The notes: generated from the sequence alone by a model not told the origin. 64,000 nucleotides of DNA from Ensifer adhaerens (GCF_013283195.1 NZ_JABEKT010000003.1:442994-506993); one strand, 5' to 3'; positions 53,132-62,109 are shown, numbered from the stretch's first letter. Translations and numbers: made by a program.

Positions 53132-53740
53132 ATGTCAGATCGCCATCCGATGCGCGTGTTGATCGCGGAGGACGAGTTCCTGTTGGCGGACGACATAGCA
53201 TCGTGGCTAGAACGCGCGGGTGCTACCGTTGTCGGTCCTTTGCCTTCGGTTGAGCGGACACTGGCACGACTCAAGGGGGCGCCCGAGATCGATGTTGCCG
53301 TTCTCGACATCAATTTGAACGGCGAGCTCATCTATCCCGTTGCAGACGAGCTCGCGAGACGGGACGTCCCGGTGGTCTTTTATACCGGTTATGACCTCGA
53401 AGTTCCGAAGCGGTTCTCGAGCGCAATGAAGATCAGCAAGTCGGCAAGCTCCGGCGATCTCGTGAATGCAGTGTTTGAACAGCGTCTCAGGAGCCTGGCG
53501 ACCTTACCTCCAATGAGGCGCGAGGGACTTGAGGAATGCGTTCTTCAACTCGTGCCTGCGCTTCGATTGCGTGCTCGTTTGCTCTTGCCCTCTCCGCGCG
53601 CGGCGGACGCCTTGGTTGAGAGGACGCTTGAGAGGGCGATTTGCGAGGTGTCAGCCAGAGCTGAGGGCCAAGACCTGGATACATGGCTCCACCAGATCAT
53701 GCTCGCCGTCTTTGCCCAGAGCCCCTTCGGACCAAACTAG
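53132..53740 (+). CDS. Response regulator fused to a sigma-region-2-like domain
   Basis: 202 residues. Receiver at about residues 8-118: RVLIAEDEFLLADDI, phospho-acceptor Asp59 in VAVLDINLNG, Thr85 in VFYTGYD, Lys103 in KISKS (the usual Pro after Lys is Ser). Residues about 136-196 align with region 2 of the ECF sigma factor at 61450: LVPALRLRARLLLPSPRAAD, LVERTLERAI and LDTWLHQIMLAVF match LIPALRAFARTFVSSRYESD, LVQETLFRAL and LKSWLFTIMHNTF. Region 4 is absent. PhyR has the opposite order (sigma-like domain first). It may act as an anti-sigma or a sigma mimic. Confidence 0.8.
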   Translation: MSDRHPMRVLIAEDEFLLADDIASWLERAGATVVGPLPSVERTLARLKGAPEIDVAVLDINLNGELIYPVADELARRDVPVVFYTGYDLEVPKRFSSAMKISKSASSGDLVNAVFEQRLRSLATLPPMRREGLEECVLQLVPALRLRARLLLPSPRAADALVERTLERAICEVSARAEGQDLDTWLHQIMLAVFAQSPFGPN

Positions 53741-53820
53741 GCTCCAAACTCCATAGTCACGATCGACTTGCACACTGCGGGACGCACCCGCCTCACGTGG
53801 AAGCCGGGCCCGATGTGGCG

Positions 53821-53845
53821 GGAACAAACGTCGTCCCTAAAGGTT
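53821..53845 (+). promoter_or_regulatory. EcfG-type promoter for the gene at 53872
   Basis: GGAAC-N17-GTT on the plus strand, 26 bp before the ATG. Confidence 0.72.
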
Positions 53846-53871
53846 CGATTGCCGCAACAATGGAGGATGCA

Positions 53872-54135
53872 ATGAGCGAAGCGGTTGCCACAAAGGATCA
53901 TGAAACCATCAGGACGTGGGTGGAAAAGCGAAAAGGCCGTCCATCCCGCGTCAAGGGTGCGTCGAGCGACGGCGTGTTGCGCATAGACTTTGGTGAGCGG
54001 GAGGAAAACCTCGAAACCATTTCTTGGGATGAGTTCTTCACGATCTTCGATCACAACAAACTGCAATTCCTGCACCAGGAAAAGACGTCGGACGGAAAGC
54101 TCAGCCGTTTCAACAAGTTTATCGACCGGGATTAG
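53872..54135 (+). CDS. Small hypothetical protein, stress promoter
   Basis: 87 residues from ATG 53872 (GGAGG five bases upstream). Charged, soluble: HETIRTWVEKRKGRPSRVKG, then LRIDFGEREENLETISWDEF and FHx-type loops ending FNKFIDRD. The layout suggests a small beta-rich domain. No family assigned with confidence. Confidence 0.7.
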   Translation: MSEAVATKDHETIRTWVEKRKGRPSRVKGASSDGVLRIDFGEREENLETISWDEFFTIFDHNKLQFLHQEKTSDGKLSRFNKFIDRD

Positions 54136-54886
54136 TCGAGGACGCAGGACCTGCCCCGATCCAGCCATTTCAAAGCAACGCCGGCACCAGCGTGCTCTCG
54201 TTTTGCCCCTGCAATGCTCTCGTCCTTCGCCTTTGTCGATTTTACGGCCCGTGCCCCATATTCCGGTTTCACGTCTGTTTTTCCGCCGTCAGATCATGGG
54301 CATGGATGTGAGGACCGGGATGAGCCGTCACGCGCTCGTCGCCTCGAAAGCCAAAACCTTGCGCCCACTTTCCCGACAGTGACGTGACGTGATTGGCGAT
54401 GGCAGCCGCCTTTGCAACTCAAGGCCATGGTTGTGATCGGGGTGTTCCAGGTCGTGGAGTTTGGCGCCATGAGGTAAAGACAATCCTTGGTCAGCAGCTC
54501 CGTTTCGAAGAGATGATGGAGCGAGACGAGAAGCATGATCCCCGCTGCGATCTCCTGCAATGTTCCGTGGACTGCCAGACCGACCGGCAGGCCTGCCGCG
54601 CACTGCCACTACAATCGATGTCGTCTGCACCCGAACTGGCCAAACAGCGTGACGAACACCAAAACAAGCAGCGCATAGCGAGCAGGACGACCACGCCCGG
54701 GGTCGAAAGGCCGTAATGGATTAACAGTGAGAGGGGTTCAGAAGAGCGGACACCGCAGCGAAGTCAGCAAGACGACTTTCCATCAACAACAACCGGTTTG
54801 TTAGTGTGGCCAACGGGGCACGGGGTACGCTTGTTCCATGGGATCAACTTCGACCGGCGCCCCACACACCCCTCAGGGTGCAAGCG
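54136..54886. other. No confident gene; possible membrane-protein relic
   Basis: On the minus strand broken frames give hydrophobic pieces such as QEIAAGIMLLVSLHHLFETE and VVLLAMRCLFW, which may be debris of a membrane protein. No binding site or continuous frame supports a gene. Confidence 0.3.
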
Positions 54887-56353
54887 TCAGGCAGTGCGCC
54901 GAAACTCCTCCTCCTTGCTCAGCAGTCGGGAATAGAGTTGGCAATATTGACTAGCGCTTCGCTCCCAGGAACTGTCGGCCTTCATCGCTTGTCGTCTAAG
55001 CCTGTCCCAGGATCGGTGTCTGCGATATAGCTTGAAGGCCCTCCTCAAGGCATGCCTTAGTCCGGCGTGGTCTATGGGCAGGAATTGAATGCCAGTCGCG
55101 GCCTGCGCGTGAACTGCGGCGTCGTTGGCATCAATGATCGTTTCGGAAAGGCCGCCCGTACGCGCGACAATCGGAACGCAACCGTACCGCATCGCGTATA
55201 ACTGCGTGAGGCCACAGGGCTCGAAGCGTGACGGGACCAGCATCGCGTCGGAACCGGCATGGATAAGATGGGCGAGCCTTTCGTCATAGCCGATGCGAAC
55301 GGAGACATGGTCGGGGTACCTCTGGGCAGCGTTGATAAATTTCCGTTCAATGGCGGGATCTCCCTGTCCATGAACGACCAGCATTCCACCCCGCGTGGCA
55401 AACTCATCGACGACATCGGCAAGGAGGTCCATTCCCTTTTGCCAAGTCAGGCGATTGACGCTTGCAAACACTGGGCCGTTGCGGTCCGCAAGATCGAAAT
55501 GGTCCAGCAGGTCTTTACGATTACCAAGGCGCTTCAGGGGAGTGCGAGACGAAAACGGGTAGTTGATATGGGGATCGCGGGACGGATCCCAAACGTCGAG
55601 GTCAATCCCGTTGACAATCCCCACGACATCGTCATGGCGTGCGTTCATCACGCCATCAAGGCCCATCCCTCCCTCCGGCGACATAACCTCGCGCGCGTAG
55701 GTGGGGCTGACCACTGTGATAGTGTGAGCACTCATCACGCCCGCCTTGAGGTAACCGAGCTCGCCGTAGTATTCCAGCACCTCGGCGTAAGCTTCGTCTG
55801 GCAGCCCTAGCCGGGCAAAGTGGCAGGCGGGGAACTGACCTTGGAACGCCAGGTTGTGAACGGTAAGCACTCGAGGGATATCGGGCTGTCGCCCATATTT
55901 GAGATAAACCAGCGACAGCGCCGAATGCCAGTCATGCGCATGAACGATGCATGGCCTCCAACCGGCGACGCCGTTTTCCCCGATATCCGACCCAACGGCG
56001 GAGAGTGCGGCGAAGCGTTTCCAGTTATCGGCGTAGTCCTTTCCATGAACATCAAGATACGGCCCTCCCGTCCTGTCAAAGAACGCTGGAGCGTCGAGTA
56101 TCAGAAGCTCCAGTCCATCGAATTGAGCGGAAAGGAGTTTTGCCCGTTCGCCAAAAAGATCATCGTACTTCCTCACAACCGATGCTTCAGGCAAGGCGCG
56201 AAGGATTGTCGGATATCCAGGGACGAGCGTTCTCACGCGCACTCCAAATGCCGCCAAGGCTTTCGGTAAAGAACCCGCGACATCGGCCAGTCCACCGGTC
56301 TTCACCAAGGGGAAGATTTCTGCTGTCACGGCAAGAATGTTCATATCCGCCAT
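54887..56353 (-). CDS. glgA: Glycogen synthase GlgA
   Basis: 488 residues, GT5 family. The ADP-glucose-binding KTGGLADVAGSLPKAL is near the N-terminus, the middle has HDWHSALSLVYLK, and the C-domain has VNRLTWQKGMDLL and SRFEPCGLTQLYAMRYG. It extends alpha-1,4-glucan from ADP-glucose in the cytosol. Start may be ATG 56353 or ATG 56344. EcfG-type promoter 40 bp upstream. The glucan it makes feeds GlgX, TreY and TreZ encoded nearby. Confidence 0.95.
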   Translation of the reverse strand: MADMNILAVTAEIFPLVKTGGLADVAGSLPKALAAFGVRVRTLVPGYPTILRALPEASVVRKYDDLFGERAKLLSAQFDGLELLILDAPAFFDRTGGPYLDVHGKDYADNWKRFAALSAVGSDIGENGVAGWRPCIVHAHDWHSALSLVYLKYGRQPDIPRVLTVHNLAFQGQFPACHFARLGLPDEAYAEVLEYYGELGYLKAGVMSAHTITVVSPTYAREVMSPEGGMGLDGVMNARHDDVVGIVNGIDLDVWDPSRDPHINYPFSSRTPLKRLGNRKDLLDHFDLADRNGPVFASVNRLTWQKGMDLLADVVDEFATRGGMLVVHGQGDPAIERKFINAAQRYPDHVSVRIGYDERLAHLIHAGSDAMLVPSRFEPCGLTQLYAMRYGCVPIVARTGGLSETIIDANDAAVHAQAATGIQFLPIDHAGLRHALRRAFKLYRRHRSWDRLRRQAMKADSSWERSASQYCQLYSRLLSKEEEFRRTA

Positions 56354-56392
56354 CCCTTCTTATGCTCCGGTCACCACTCCAGACCGAGGTCC

Positions 56393-56418
56393 AACCCAGC
56401 GCGGGGGCGGAATGTTCC
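56393..56418 (-). promoter_or_regulatory. EcfG-type promoter for glgA
   Basis: GGAAC-N18-GTT on the minus strand. Confidence 0.65.
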
Positions 56419-56454
56419 AGGTAAAAAGGCCTGAAAGGAATATTGGCGATTCCG

Positions 56455-56479
56455 GGAACAAACGGTTGAATCGCTTGTT
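56455..56479 (+). promoter_or_regulatory. EcfG-type promoter for the small gene at 56582
   Basis: GGAAC-N17-GTT on the plus strand; divergent from the glgA promoter. Confidence 0.65.
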
Positions 56480-56581
56480 CGTTAAGGAACCGTAGACGGG
56501 ACCGACGAGACACTGTTTCCGTCGCGCATTGCCCTTTAACCGGGCAACGGGTCGAGGCTCCAGGGAGTGTGAGGGACTTCG

Positions 56582-56767
56582 ATGCCATGGATTTTGACGG
56601 GTAACCAGAACGTGATTGGTCGTTCTCGTGAAAAGAGCGCCGAACGGGAGGATCCCATCCCGCCGCGCACTGACCGATTGGACCGTCTGGAGGCCGCCGG
56701 TCAGCTGGAAAAAATGGAGGATCCCAACTCACTTTTTTGGCGAGGTATCTGGATGACGGTATTTTGA
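56582..56767 (+). CDS. Possible small protein, stress promoter
   Basis: 61 residues from ATG 56582 with AGGGA about five bases upstream. Charged middle (SREKSAEREDPIPPRTDRLD) and an aromatic C-terminus (LFWRGIWMTVF) that could insert into a membrane. The promoter and the binding site are the main reasons to accept it; no family recognised. Confidence 0.45.
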   Translation: MPWILTGNQNVIGRSREKSAEREDPIPPRTDRLDRLEAAGQLEKMEDPNSLFWRGIWMTVF

Positions 56768-56772
56768 GCGGC

Positions 56773-56797
56773 GGAACTTTCGCGACTGGTCGCTGTT
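56773..56797 (+). promoter_or_regulatory. EcfG-type promoter for the gene at 56820
   Basis: GGAAC-N17-GTT on the plus strand, 22 bp before the ATG. Confidence 0.73.
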
Positions 56798-56819
56798 GAG
56801 GATACGAAGGAGATTGGAC

Positions 56820-57035
56820 ATGGATACCGCCGACAAGCTGCAGCTGCACTTCGACCTGCTAAGTCACCGCGCGTTGCTGTCGTGCGGATCGAGGGACTAT
56901 GTCCTGCCCGACCAATATCCAGACCGCGACGCTGCGCGGCGGGCAGCCCAGGAGTTCGCCTGGGAAACCCTTGGCTATAAGGGGCGTAACCGACAACTTG
57001 TCGACTGCTCTCAGCTGCCGGTATGGCTGCGGTAG
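56820..57035 (+). CDS. Small hypothetical protein, stress promoter
   Basis: 71 residues from ATG 56820 (AAGGAG seven bases upstream). Segments LQLHFDLLSHRALLSCGSRD and YPDRDAARRAAQEFAWETLG. Soluble, helical, no family recognised. Convergent with treZ, 19 bp apart. Confidence 0.7.
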   Translation: MDTADKLQLHFDLLSHRALLSCGSRDYVLPDQYPDRDAARRAAQEFAWETLGYKGRNRQLVDCSQLPVWLR

Positions 57036-57054
57036 TGCGATAGGTTGCGGCCAA

Positions 57055-58848
57055 TCAGCGGTCGGACCTTGGGCTTTTGCTATCTACCGCTATCAAGAGT
57101 GACATCGGTGGCATTTCTGGACCATGGAATTTGCCACCGCACCGCCATATGGTCGAACCACTGACTGGCGTGGCGTTGCACGGCATTTCGGAAAAATTTG
57201 CACGCAACTGCAGACAGTCATCACCGAATTGCCAGTCAACAGCGATGATACCCGCACGGGTAGCTGCAACCTGTACGAGCGGTGGCCCCATCGGAAGGAG
57301 CGGCACCACATGCTTGAACCGTAGATGTGTTAGTTCGCGAATTAGCTTGCGCGTCCTGCGCCCCGAGGCACTCTCCGCTTTCTGCCAGTCCAATTTGGAT
57401 GAAAGGAAGGTTTCGCGCCCAATGGGGTCTGGCAGGTCCTCGATCTTCAGATCGCGCGGGACGTTACCAAAGTTACGTGCCTCTTGCGGGCGCTCCATTC
57501 TAATGGACGTCGCCATCTCTCCACCATAATCGGCAAAGAAGTGAAACGGACTTGTTTCCCCATATTCATCACCCATGAACAGCAACGGGATGTGAGGAGT
57601 GAGAAGCAGCAAAGATGTGAGGACATCCATCTTGTCCTGACCGATAAGGCTCACGAGCCTGTCGCCCAGCAAACGGTTGCCGACCTGATCATGGTTTTGC
57701 AGGAAACTGACGCGGGCATAGAGCGGAACTCGCGCCTTTTTGCCAGTTGACGTGCGAGAGTTGAAGCCGGTGGCCAGCACCTCCTTGAGAACTTCCGTCG
57801 GCTCGGCGGCGAACGGTTTATAGTGACCATGGTGTTCGTGCGTCAGCAGAACGTGCAAAGCGTGGTGGAAGTCATCGTTCCATCCCGCCGAAAACAATAA
57901 AGGTCTGTCTTCGTCATGGGCCACCAACCGCGGTCGCCGCTCGGCATCCTCCACGATCAGATGCAATTTTCGATCGGGAAAGCTTTCACGCAATGATACA
58001 GCGAGGTGTTCCAGGAAAGGCGGCTTTCCTGTGTCGGTGATATGTTCCACCGCGTCGAACCGCAGACCGTCAATACGAAACCGGCCCAGCCAATGGCATG
58101 CATTGTCAAGAAAATATCGACGGACCTCGGGACGATCGAAATCGATGCCAGCGCCCCACGGTGTATCTCGATCGCCATTGAAGAATGCGGAGGCATAGCG
58201 TGACAACTTATTTCCTCGCGCACCGAAATGATTGTACACCACGTCAAGAATGACCATCATGCCAAGTCCGTGGGCGGCGTCCACGAGTGCTTTGAGATCA
58301 TCCGGGGTGCCGTAGGCGTTGTGGGGTGCGAAGTGGAGGACACCATCATACCCCCATCCGCGATCTCCCGGAAAATGTCCCACCGGCATGAGCTGGATTG
58401 CCGAGATACCGATCTCGGCAAGTTCGGCAAGTCGAGGTATCGCCGCAAGGAACGTTCCTTCCGGCGAAAACGTTCCGACGTGTATCTCCGAAATGATAGC
58501 ATCGGTCCAAGGGCGCCCACGCCAGTCGTCATGCTTCCATTGGTAGATCGAATGATCGACCAGGAGCGAAGGACCTTCAAGCGAGCCCACTTGGGCGTGC
58601 GAGGCAGGATCAGCTACCATTGTTCCGTCGGCTAGAACAAACTGATACTCGGCTCCTGCTTGCACATCGCAGTGCAAGGAAAACCAACCGTCCCCAGCGT
58701 GCGACATCTCCAGCTCCTGCCCACACAAGGCAAGGCCCACCCGCTGCTCGTCAGGCGCCCAGATGCGAAACAATGTCTTGCCGGGCGGCGACGTTATGGA
58801 CGTTCCCCAGACTGGGGAAAGATTGTCTTCAACTTTTTGGATAAGCAT
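57055..58848 (-). CDS. treZ: Malto-oligosyltrehalose trehalohydrolase TreZ
   Basis: 597 residues from ATG 58848. N-terminal beta-domain (KTLFRIWAPDEQRVGLALCG), then the GH13 barrel: SEIHVGTFSPEGTFLAAIPR, MMVILDVVYNHFGARGN, RIDGLRFDAVEHI, LHLIVEDAERR and SFLQNHDQVGNR. It releases free trehalose from the product of TreY. Cytosolic. Divergent from glgX, each with its own EcfG-type promoter in the 158-bp gap. Confidence 0.95.
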   Translation of the reverse strand: MLIQKVEDNLSPVWGTSITSPPGKTLFRIWAPDEQRVGLALCGQELEMSHAGDGWFSLHCDVQAGAEYQFVLADGTMVADPASHAQVGSLEGPSLLVDHSIYQWKHDDWRGRPWTDAIISEIHVGTFSPEGTFLAAIPRLAELAEIGISAIQLMPVGHFPGDRGWGYDGVLHFAPHNAYGTPDDLKALVDAAHGLGMMVILDVVYNHFGARGNKLSRYASAFFNGDRDTPWGAGIDFDRPEVRRYFLDNACHWLGRFRIDGLRFDAVEHITDTGKPPFLEHLAVSLRESFPDRKLHLIVEDAERRPRLVAHDEDRPLLFSAGWNDDFHHALHVLLTHEHHGHYKPFAAEPTEVLKEVLATGFNSRTSTGKKARVPLYARVSFLQNHDQVGNRLLGDRLVSLIGQDKMDVLTSLLLLTPHIPLLFMGDEYGETSPFHFFADYGGEMATSIRMERPQEARNFGNVPRDLKIEDLPDPIGRETFLSSKLDWQKAESASGRRTRKLIRELTHLRFKHVVPLLPMGPPLVQVAATRAGIIAVDWQFGDDCLQLRANFSEMPCNATPVSGSTIWRCGGKFHGPEMPPMSLLIAVDSKSPRSDR

Positions 58849-58877
58849 TCCGTAGATTCCCTGCGTTGCACCACACA

Positions 58878-58902
58878 AACCCGGGAAGCACTCCAACGTT
58901 CC
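58878..58902 (-). promoter_or_regulatory. EcfG-type promoter for treZ
   Basis: GGAAC-N17-GTT on the minus strand, 30 bp from the start codon. Confidence 0.72.
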
Positions 58903-58926
58903 TGACAAAAGAGAAAAATGCCGCCG

Positions 58927-58951
58927 GGAACAAAGGGGGTGGATCAGCGTT
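58927..58951 (+). promoter_or_regulatory. EcfG-type promoter for glgX
   Basis: GGAAC-N17-GTT (cGTT form) on the plus strand, 56 bp from the start codon. Confidence 0.75.
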
Positions 58952-59006
58952 CAAGCCTCGCCAGCTGGTCTCGTACTGGGCTGCATTTTTGAGCCGCGGG
59001 GTCACA

Positions 59007-61082
59007 ATGGATCTGACTTTTTCTAAGCTCGATTTTCTCAAGCCGGAACTCGGGGCCGAATACACCGGCCAAGGGACTCATTTCGCCCTCTTTTCCGCAC
59101 ATGCCGAGAAGGTTGAGTTGTGCCTCTTTTCAAACGATGGAGAAAAAGAGGTAGCGCGCATGCCACTGCCTGAGCGGGAGGGTGATATCTGGACGGGCTA
59201 CATCGAGGGGATCAAACCCGGCGTCGTCTACGGATATCGCGTTCACGGACCATACGAACCAAGAAAGGGCCACCGCTTCAATCCGAACAAGCTGCTGCTT
59301 GATCCTTACGCGAAACAGATCATCGGAAGCCTGAAGTGGGACGATGCACTTTACGGTTACACGATCGGTCACAAGAATTGCGATATGTCATTCGATCACC
59401 GCGACAGCGCTGCATTCATGCCCAAGGCCGTCGTCGAGGACCCGGAGTTTGACTGGTCGGGAGAGGAGGCAATTCGTCGACCCTGGACTGATACCATCAT
59501 CTACGAAGCGCATGTGCGCGGGCTCACCATGACTCACCCGAAAGTGCCGGACGCCATCCGCGGAACCTTCAAGGGAATGGCCCACCCCGCAACGATCGAT
59601 CATATCGCCAGCTTGGGGGTTTCAGCCATTGAGCTGCTTCCGATCCAGCATTTCATCAATGACAGGCACCTCATCGAGAAGGGCCTCACCAATTATTGGG
59701 GTTACCAGCCTCTTGGATACTTCGCGCCCGAACCTGGATATCTTTCCGAGGGCATTGGCGAGTTCAAGGCTATGGTCAAGGCATACCACGCCGCTGGCAT
59801 CGAAGTCATAATGGACGTGGTCTACAATCATACCGGCGAGGGCTCCGAACGTGGTCCGACGCTGAGCTTTCGGGGCATCGACAATCTTAGCTACTATCTG
59901 CAGTCGCCAGATGAGATGCGTCATACGTTTGACACGACTGGAACGGGCAATACCCTCAACGTCGCCCACCCGATGGTCATGCGCATGGTTCTCGACAGCC
60001 TGCGATATTGGGTCACCGTCATGCATGTGGACGGTTTCCGTTTCGATCTCGCAAGCACGCTCGGGCGGGAGGGGGATGGGTTTGACAGGAACGGCGGCTT
60101 TTTCGATGCAATCCGGCAGGATCCGGTCCTCGCGGGCGTCAAGCTTATCGCGGAGCCTTGGGATATTGGGGAGGGCGGATATCAGCTTGGCGGATTTCCC
60201 CATCCTTTCCGCGAGTGGAACGATCAGTTTCGGGATGATGTTCGTCGCTTTTGGAGACAAGACCAAGGCGTGTTGCCGACGCTGGCTGAACGCGTAGTCG
60301 GCTCCCCAATCCAGTTCGATCACTCCGGGCGGGCCGCGACTTCCTCCATCAATTTCCTCAGTGCGCATGATGGCTTCACCTTGTCCGATGTTGTGGCCTT
60401 CGATGAAAAGCACAACGACGCAAACGGTGAAGACAATCAGGACGGACATTCCAACAATAACTCGCACAATCTCGGCGCGGAGGGTGCAACGGAGGATAGG
60501 GATATTCTGGCGGCGCGAACCCGGCGTCGGCGCGCGATGATGGCCACGCTGATGTTCAGTCAAGGCGTGCCAATGCTGCTCGGGGGCGATGAGTTGAGCA
60601 ACTCCCAAAACGGCAATAACAACAGCTACTGCCAGGATAACGAAATAGGATGGATCGACTGGGACGGCGGGGACCCCGACTTTTTTTCATTCTGTCGCGC
60701 CGCGATCGAGTTTCGAGGCCGCTTTCAGTTGCTTCGCCACGACCGGTTTATGACCGGCGAGGTCGGCGATCCACACAGTGTGACTGTCCAGTGGCTGGGT
60801 CTGGATGGGCGGCCGCTGAAGGAGGAGAACTGGCATGAAATGGACAGGCACCATCTGGTCGTTTTGTTGACCGGACATCAAGAACTGACAGGCACCCAGA
60901 TTCTACTGGTCTTCAATGCGGGTGACGCGTGTGAGCTGAAGCTGCCTGAACCGGCCCATCGCTCGTGGCAGCGTGCATTCGACAGTTCTGGCAAGACCAG
61001 TACAATACCGGAATGTGGCGAGGTCGATATGATAGAGGGCCAGTCTGTGTCCGTCTTCCTGTCGCAAGCCGCGGGGTCCTAA
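59007..61082 (+). CDS. glgX: Glycogen debranching enzyme GlgX
   Basis: 691 residues from ATG 59007. N-terminal CBM48-like domain (GTHFALFSAHAEKVELCLFS), then GH13_11 motifs: EAHVRGLT, IEVIMDVVYNHTGEG, MHVDGFRFDLASTLG, VKLIAEPWDIGEGGYQ and SINFLSAHDGFTLSD. It cleaves alpha-1,6 branches, giving linear chains for TreY. This gene fills the TreX position of the TreXYZ trehalose route. Confidence 0.95.
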   Translation: MDLTFSKLDFLKPELGAEYTGQGTHFALFSAHAEKVELCLFSNDGEKEVARMPLPEREGDIWTGYIEGIKPGVVYGYRVHGPYEPRKGHRFNPNKLLLDPYAKQIIGSLKWDDALYGYTIGHKNCDMSFDHRDSAAFMPKAVVEDPEFDWSGEEAIRRPWTDTIIYEAHVRGLTMTHPKVPDAIRGTFKGMAHPATIDHIASLGVSAIELLPIQHFINDRHLIEKGLTNYWGYQPLGYFAPEPGYLSEGIGEFKAMVKAYHAAGIEVIMDVVYNHTGEGSERGPTLSFRGIDNLSYYLQSPDEMRHTFDTTGTGNTLNVAHPMVMRMVLDSLRYWVTVMHVDGFRFDLASTLGREGDGFDRNGGFFDAIRQDPVLAGVKLIAEPWDIGEGGYQLGGFPHPFREWNDQFRDDVRRFWRQDQGVLPTLAERVVGSPIQFDHSGRAATSSINFLSAHDGFTLSDVVAFDEKHNDANGEDNQDGHSNNNSHNLGAEGATEDRDILAARTRRRRAMMATLMFSQGVPMLLGGDELSNSQNGNNNSYCQDNEIGWIDWDGGDPDFFSFCRAAIEFRGRFQLLRHDRFMTGEVGDPHSVTVQWLGLDGRPLKEENWHEMDRHHLVVLLTGHQELTGTQILLVFNAGDACELKLPEPAHRSWQRAFDSSGKTSTIPECGEVDMIEGQSVSVFLSQAAGS

Positions 61083-61117
61083 AGCACCATCGCGCGTCGG
61101 GTGAGGTTAGGACATCT

Positions 61118-61142
61118 GGAACATGAGCGGTCGATGGCGGTT
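61118..61142 (+). promoter_or_regulatory. EcfG-type promoter downstream of glgX
   Basis: GGAAC-N17-GTT on the plus strand, 36 bp after the glgX stop; it would serve the small frame at 61216. Confidence 0.55.
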
Positions 61143-61215
61143 GCCGCACCGCATGGTATGAGAGATGATAAAGCGCTTGGCGTATTGGCTTTGGGAAACC
61201 GAGGAGTCTTCCTGA

Positions 61216-61407
61216 ATGCTAGGCGACACGTCACGGCGAAACGGCGAAGAAGCGAGCCGCGGAATCGACGGACACCACTCCACTATTCGACAGGAAAGGG
61301 GAACTCCAAACGTAGCCTCGACGGTGCTTGCGCGGACTTCGGCTTCGGGCGCCAAGCGCACAAAAATCGCGACATGCCCGAACCTAAGCGTTGTGAAAAA
61401 GAACTGA
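61216..61407 (+). CDS. Possible small basic protein
   Basis: 63 residues, rich in Arg, Ser and Thr (SRRNGEEASRGIDGHH, ASGAKRTKIATC). AGGAG lies nine bases before the ATG and an EcfG-type promoter is 73 bp upstream. No family recognised; it could be spurious. Confidence 0.4.
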   Translation: MLGDTSRRNGEEASRGIDGHHSTIRQERGTPNVASTVLARTSASGAKRTKIATCPNLSVVKKN

Positions 61408-61449
61408 TATCAAAGAGATAGGGCCAGCATTGGCTCGCCTTGATCTGAC

Positions 61450-61962
61450 CTAAAGGATTGGATTGCCACTCATTTTGTTCGTGAGTTCCTCGCGAGCTCG
61501 ATTGAGGCGGCTTTTGATGGTACCGATCGCACAGTCGCATACATCAGCGGCTTCCTTGTAGCTCATTCCATACCCAGCGACGAGTACAAGGACATCACGA
61601 TGTTCTGGCGACATCGCCAGCAGCGCCGCGCGCATGTCCAGGTCCAGGACGAACCACTCCTGCGACGGCGGGATCGCGATGGGCATGTCGGCACAATCAA
61701 TGACGCCGGGAGCTTCTCGTCTGCGCACTTTGTACTGTGTCCGGAACGTATTATGCATGATCGTGAAAAGCCAGGATTTGAGGTTTGTCCCAACCTCGAA
61801 ACGGTCGATGCTGCGTAGTGCCCGAAAGAGGGTTTCCTGCACCAGATCGTCACTTTCATATCGCGAAGAAACGAAGGTACGAGCAAAGGCCCGTAAGGCC
61901 GGAATTAGATCCACCACCTGGTCCTCGATCGCAGCTGGTTCTCGTTCAGCATGTATGGTCAT
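61450..61962 (-). CDS. ECF sigma factor of the EcfG (RpoE2) type
   Basis: 170 residues from ATG 61962. Region 2: LIPALRAFARTFVSSRYESD, DLVQETLFRALRSIDRF, LKSWLFTIMHNTFRTQYK. Region 4: MRAALLAMSPEHRDVLVLVA, YGMSYKEAADVCDCAIGTIK, SRLNRAREEL. EcfG-type factors recognise GGAAC-N-GTT promoters, which crowd this half of the window. No intact nepR or phyR lies beside it, so it looks like an accessory plasmid-borne copy controlled by host components or by local regulators. Confidence 0.9.
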   Translation of the reverse strand: MTIHAEREPAAIEDQVVDLIPALRAFARTFVSSRYESDDLVQETLFRALRSIDRFEVGTNLKSWLFTIMHNTFRTQYKVRRREAPGVIDCADMPIAIPPSQEWFVLDLDMRAALLAMSPEHRDVLVLVAGYGMSYKEAADVCDCAIGTIKSRLNRAREELTNKMSGNPIL

Positions 61963-62005
61963 AAAACGCCACCTTGTCTCTTTAGGAGGGAGTGTCATCA
62001 GAAGG

Positions 62006-62030
62006 AATGCGCTCTGCTTGACAATGTTCC
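62006..62030 (-). promoter_or_regulatory. Looser EcfG-type promoter for the sigma factor gene
   Basis: GGAAC-N18-TT on the minus strand with CATT in place of cGTT, 43 bp from the start. If real, the sigma factor may amplify its own expression. Confidence 0.4.
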
Positions 62031-62109
62031 CTCGGTCGCAGATTCGAGTGGAGTTTGGTGGGGGCCCTTTCGATCCTTTCAACGATGGGAGACTTCGGCC
62101 AACTTCGCG

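Noticed and set aside
54294-54716. Overlapping frames that might encode a membrane protein
   Set aside because: Frames are broken, no binding site is present and no family could be named, so it is listed only as a gene-poor stretch.
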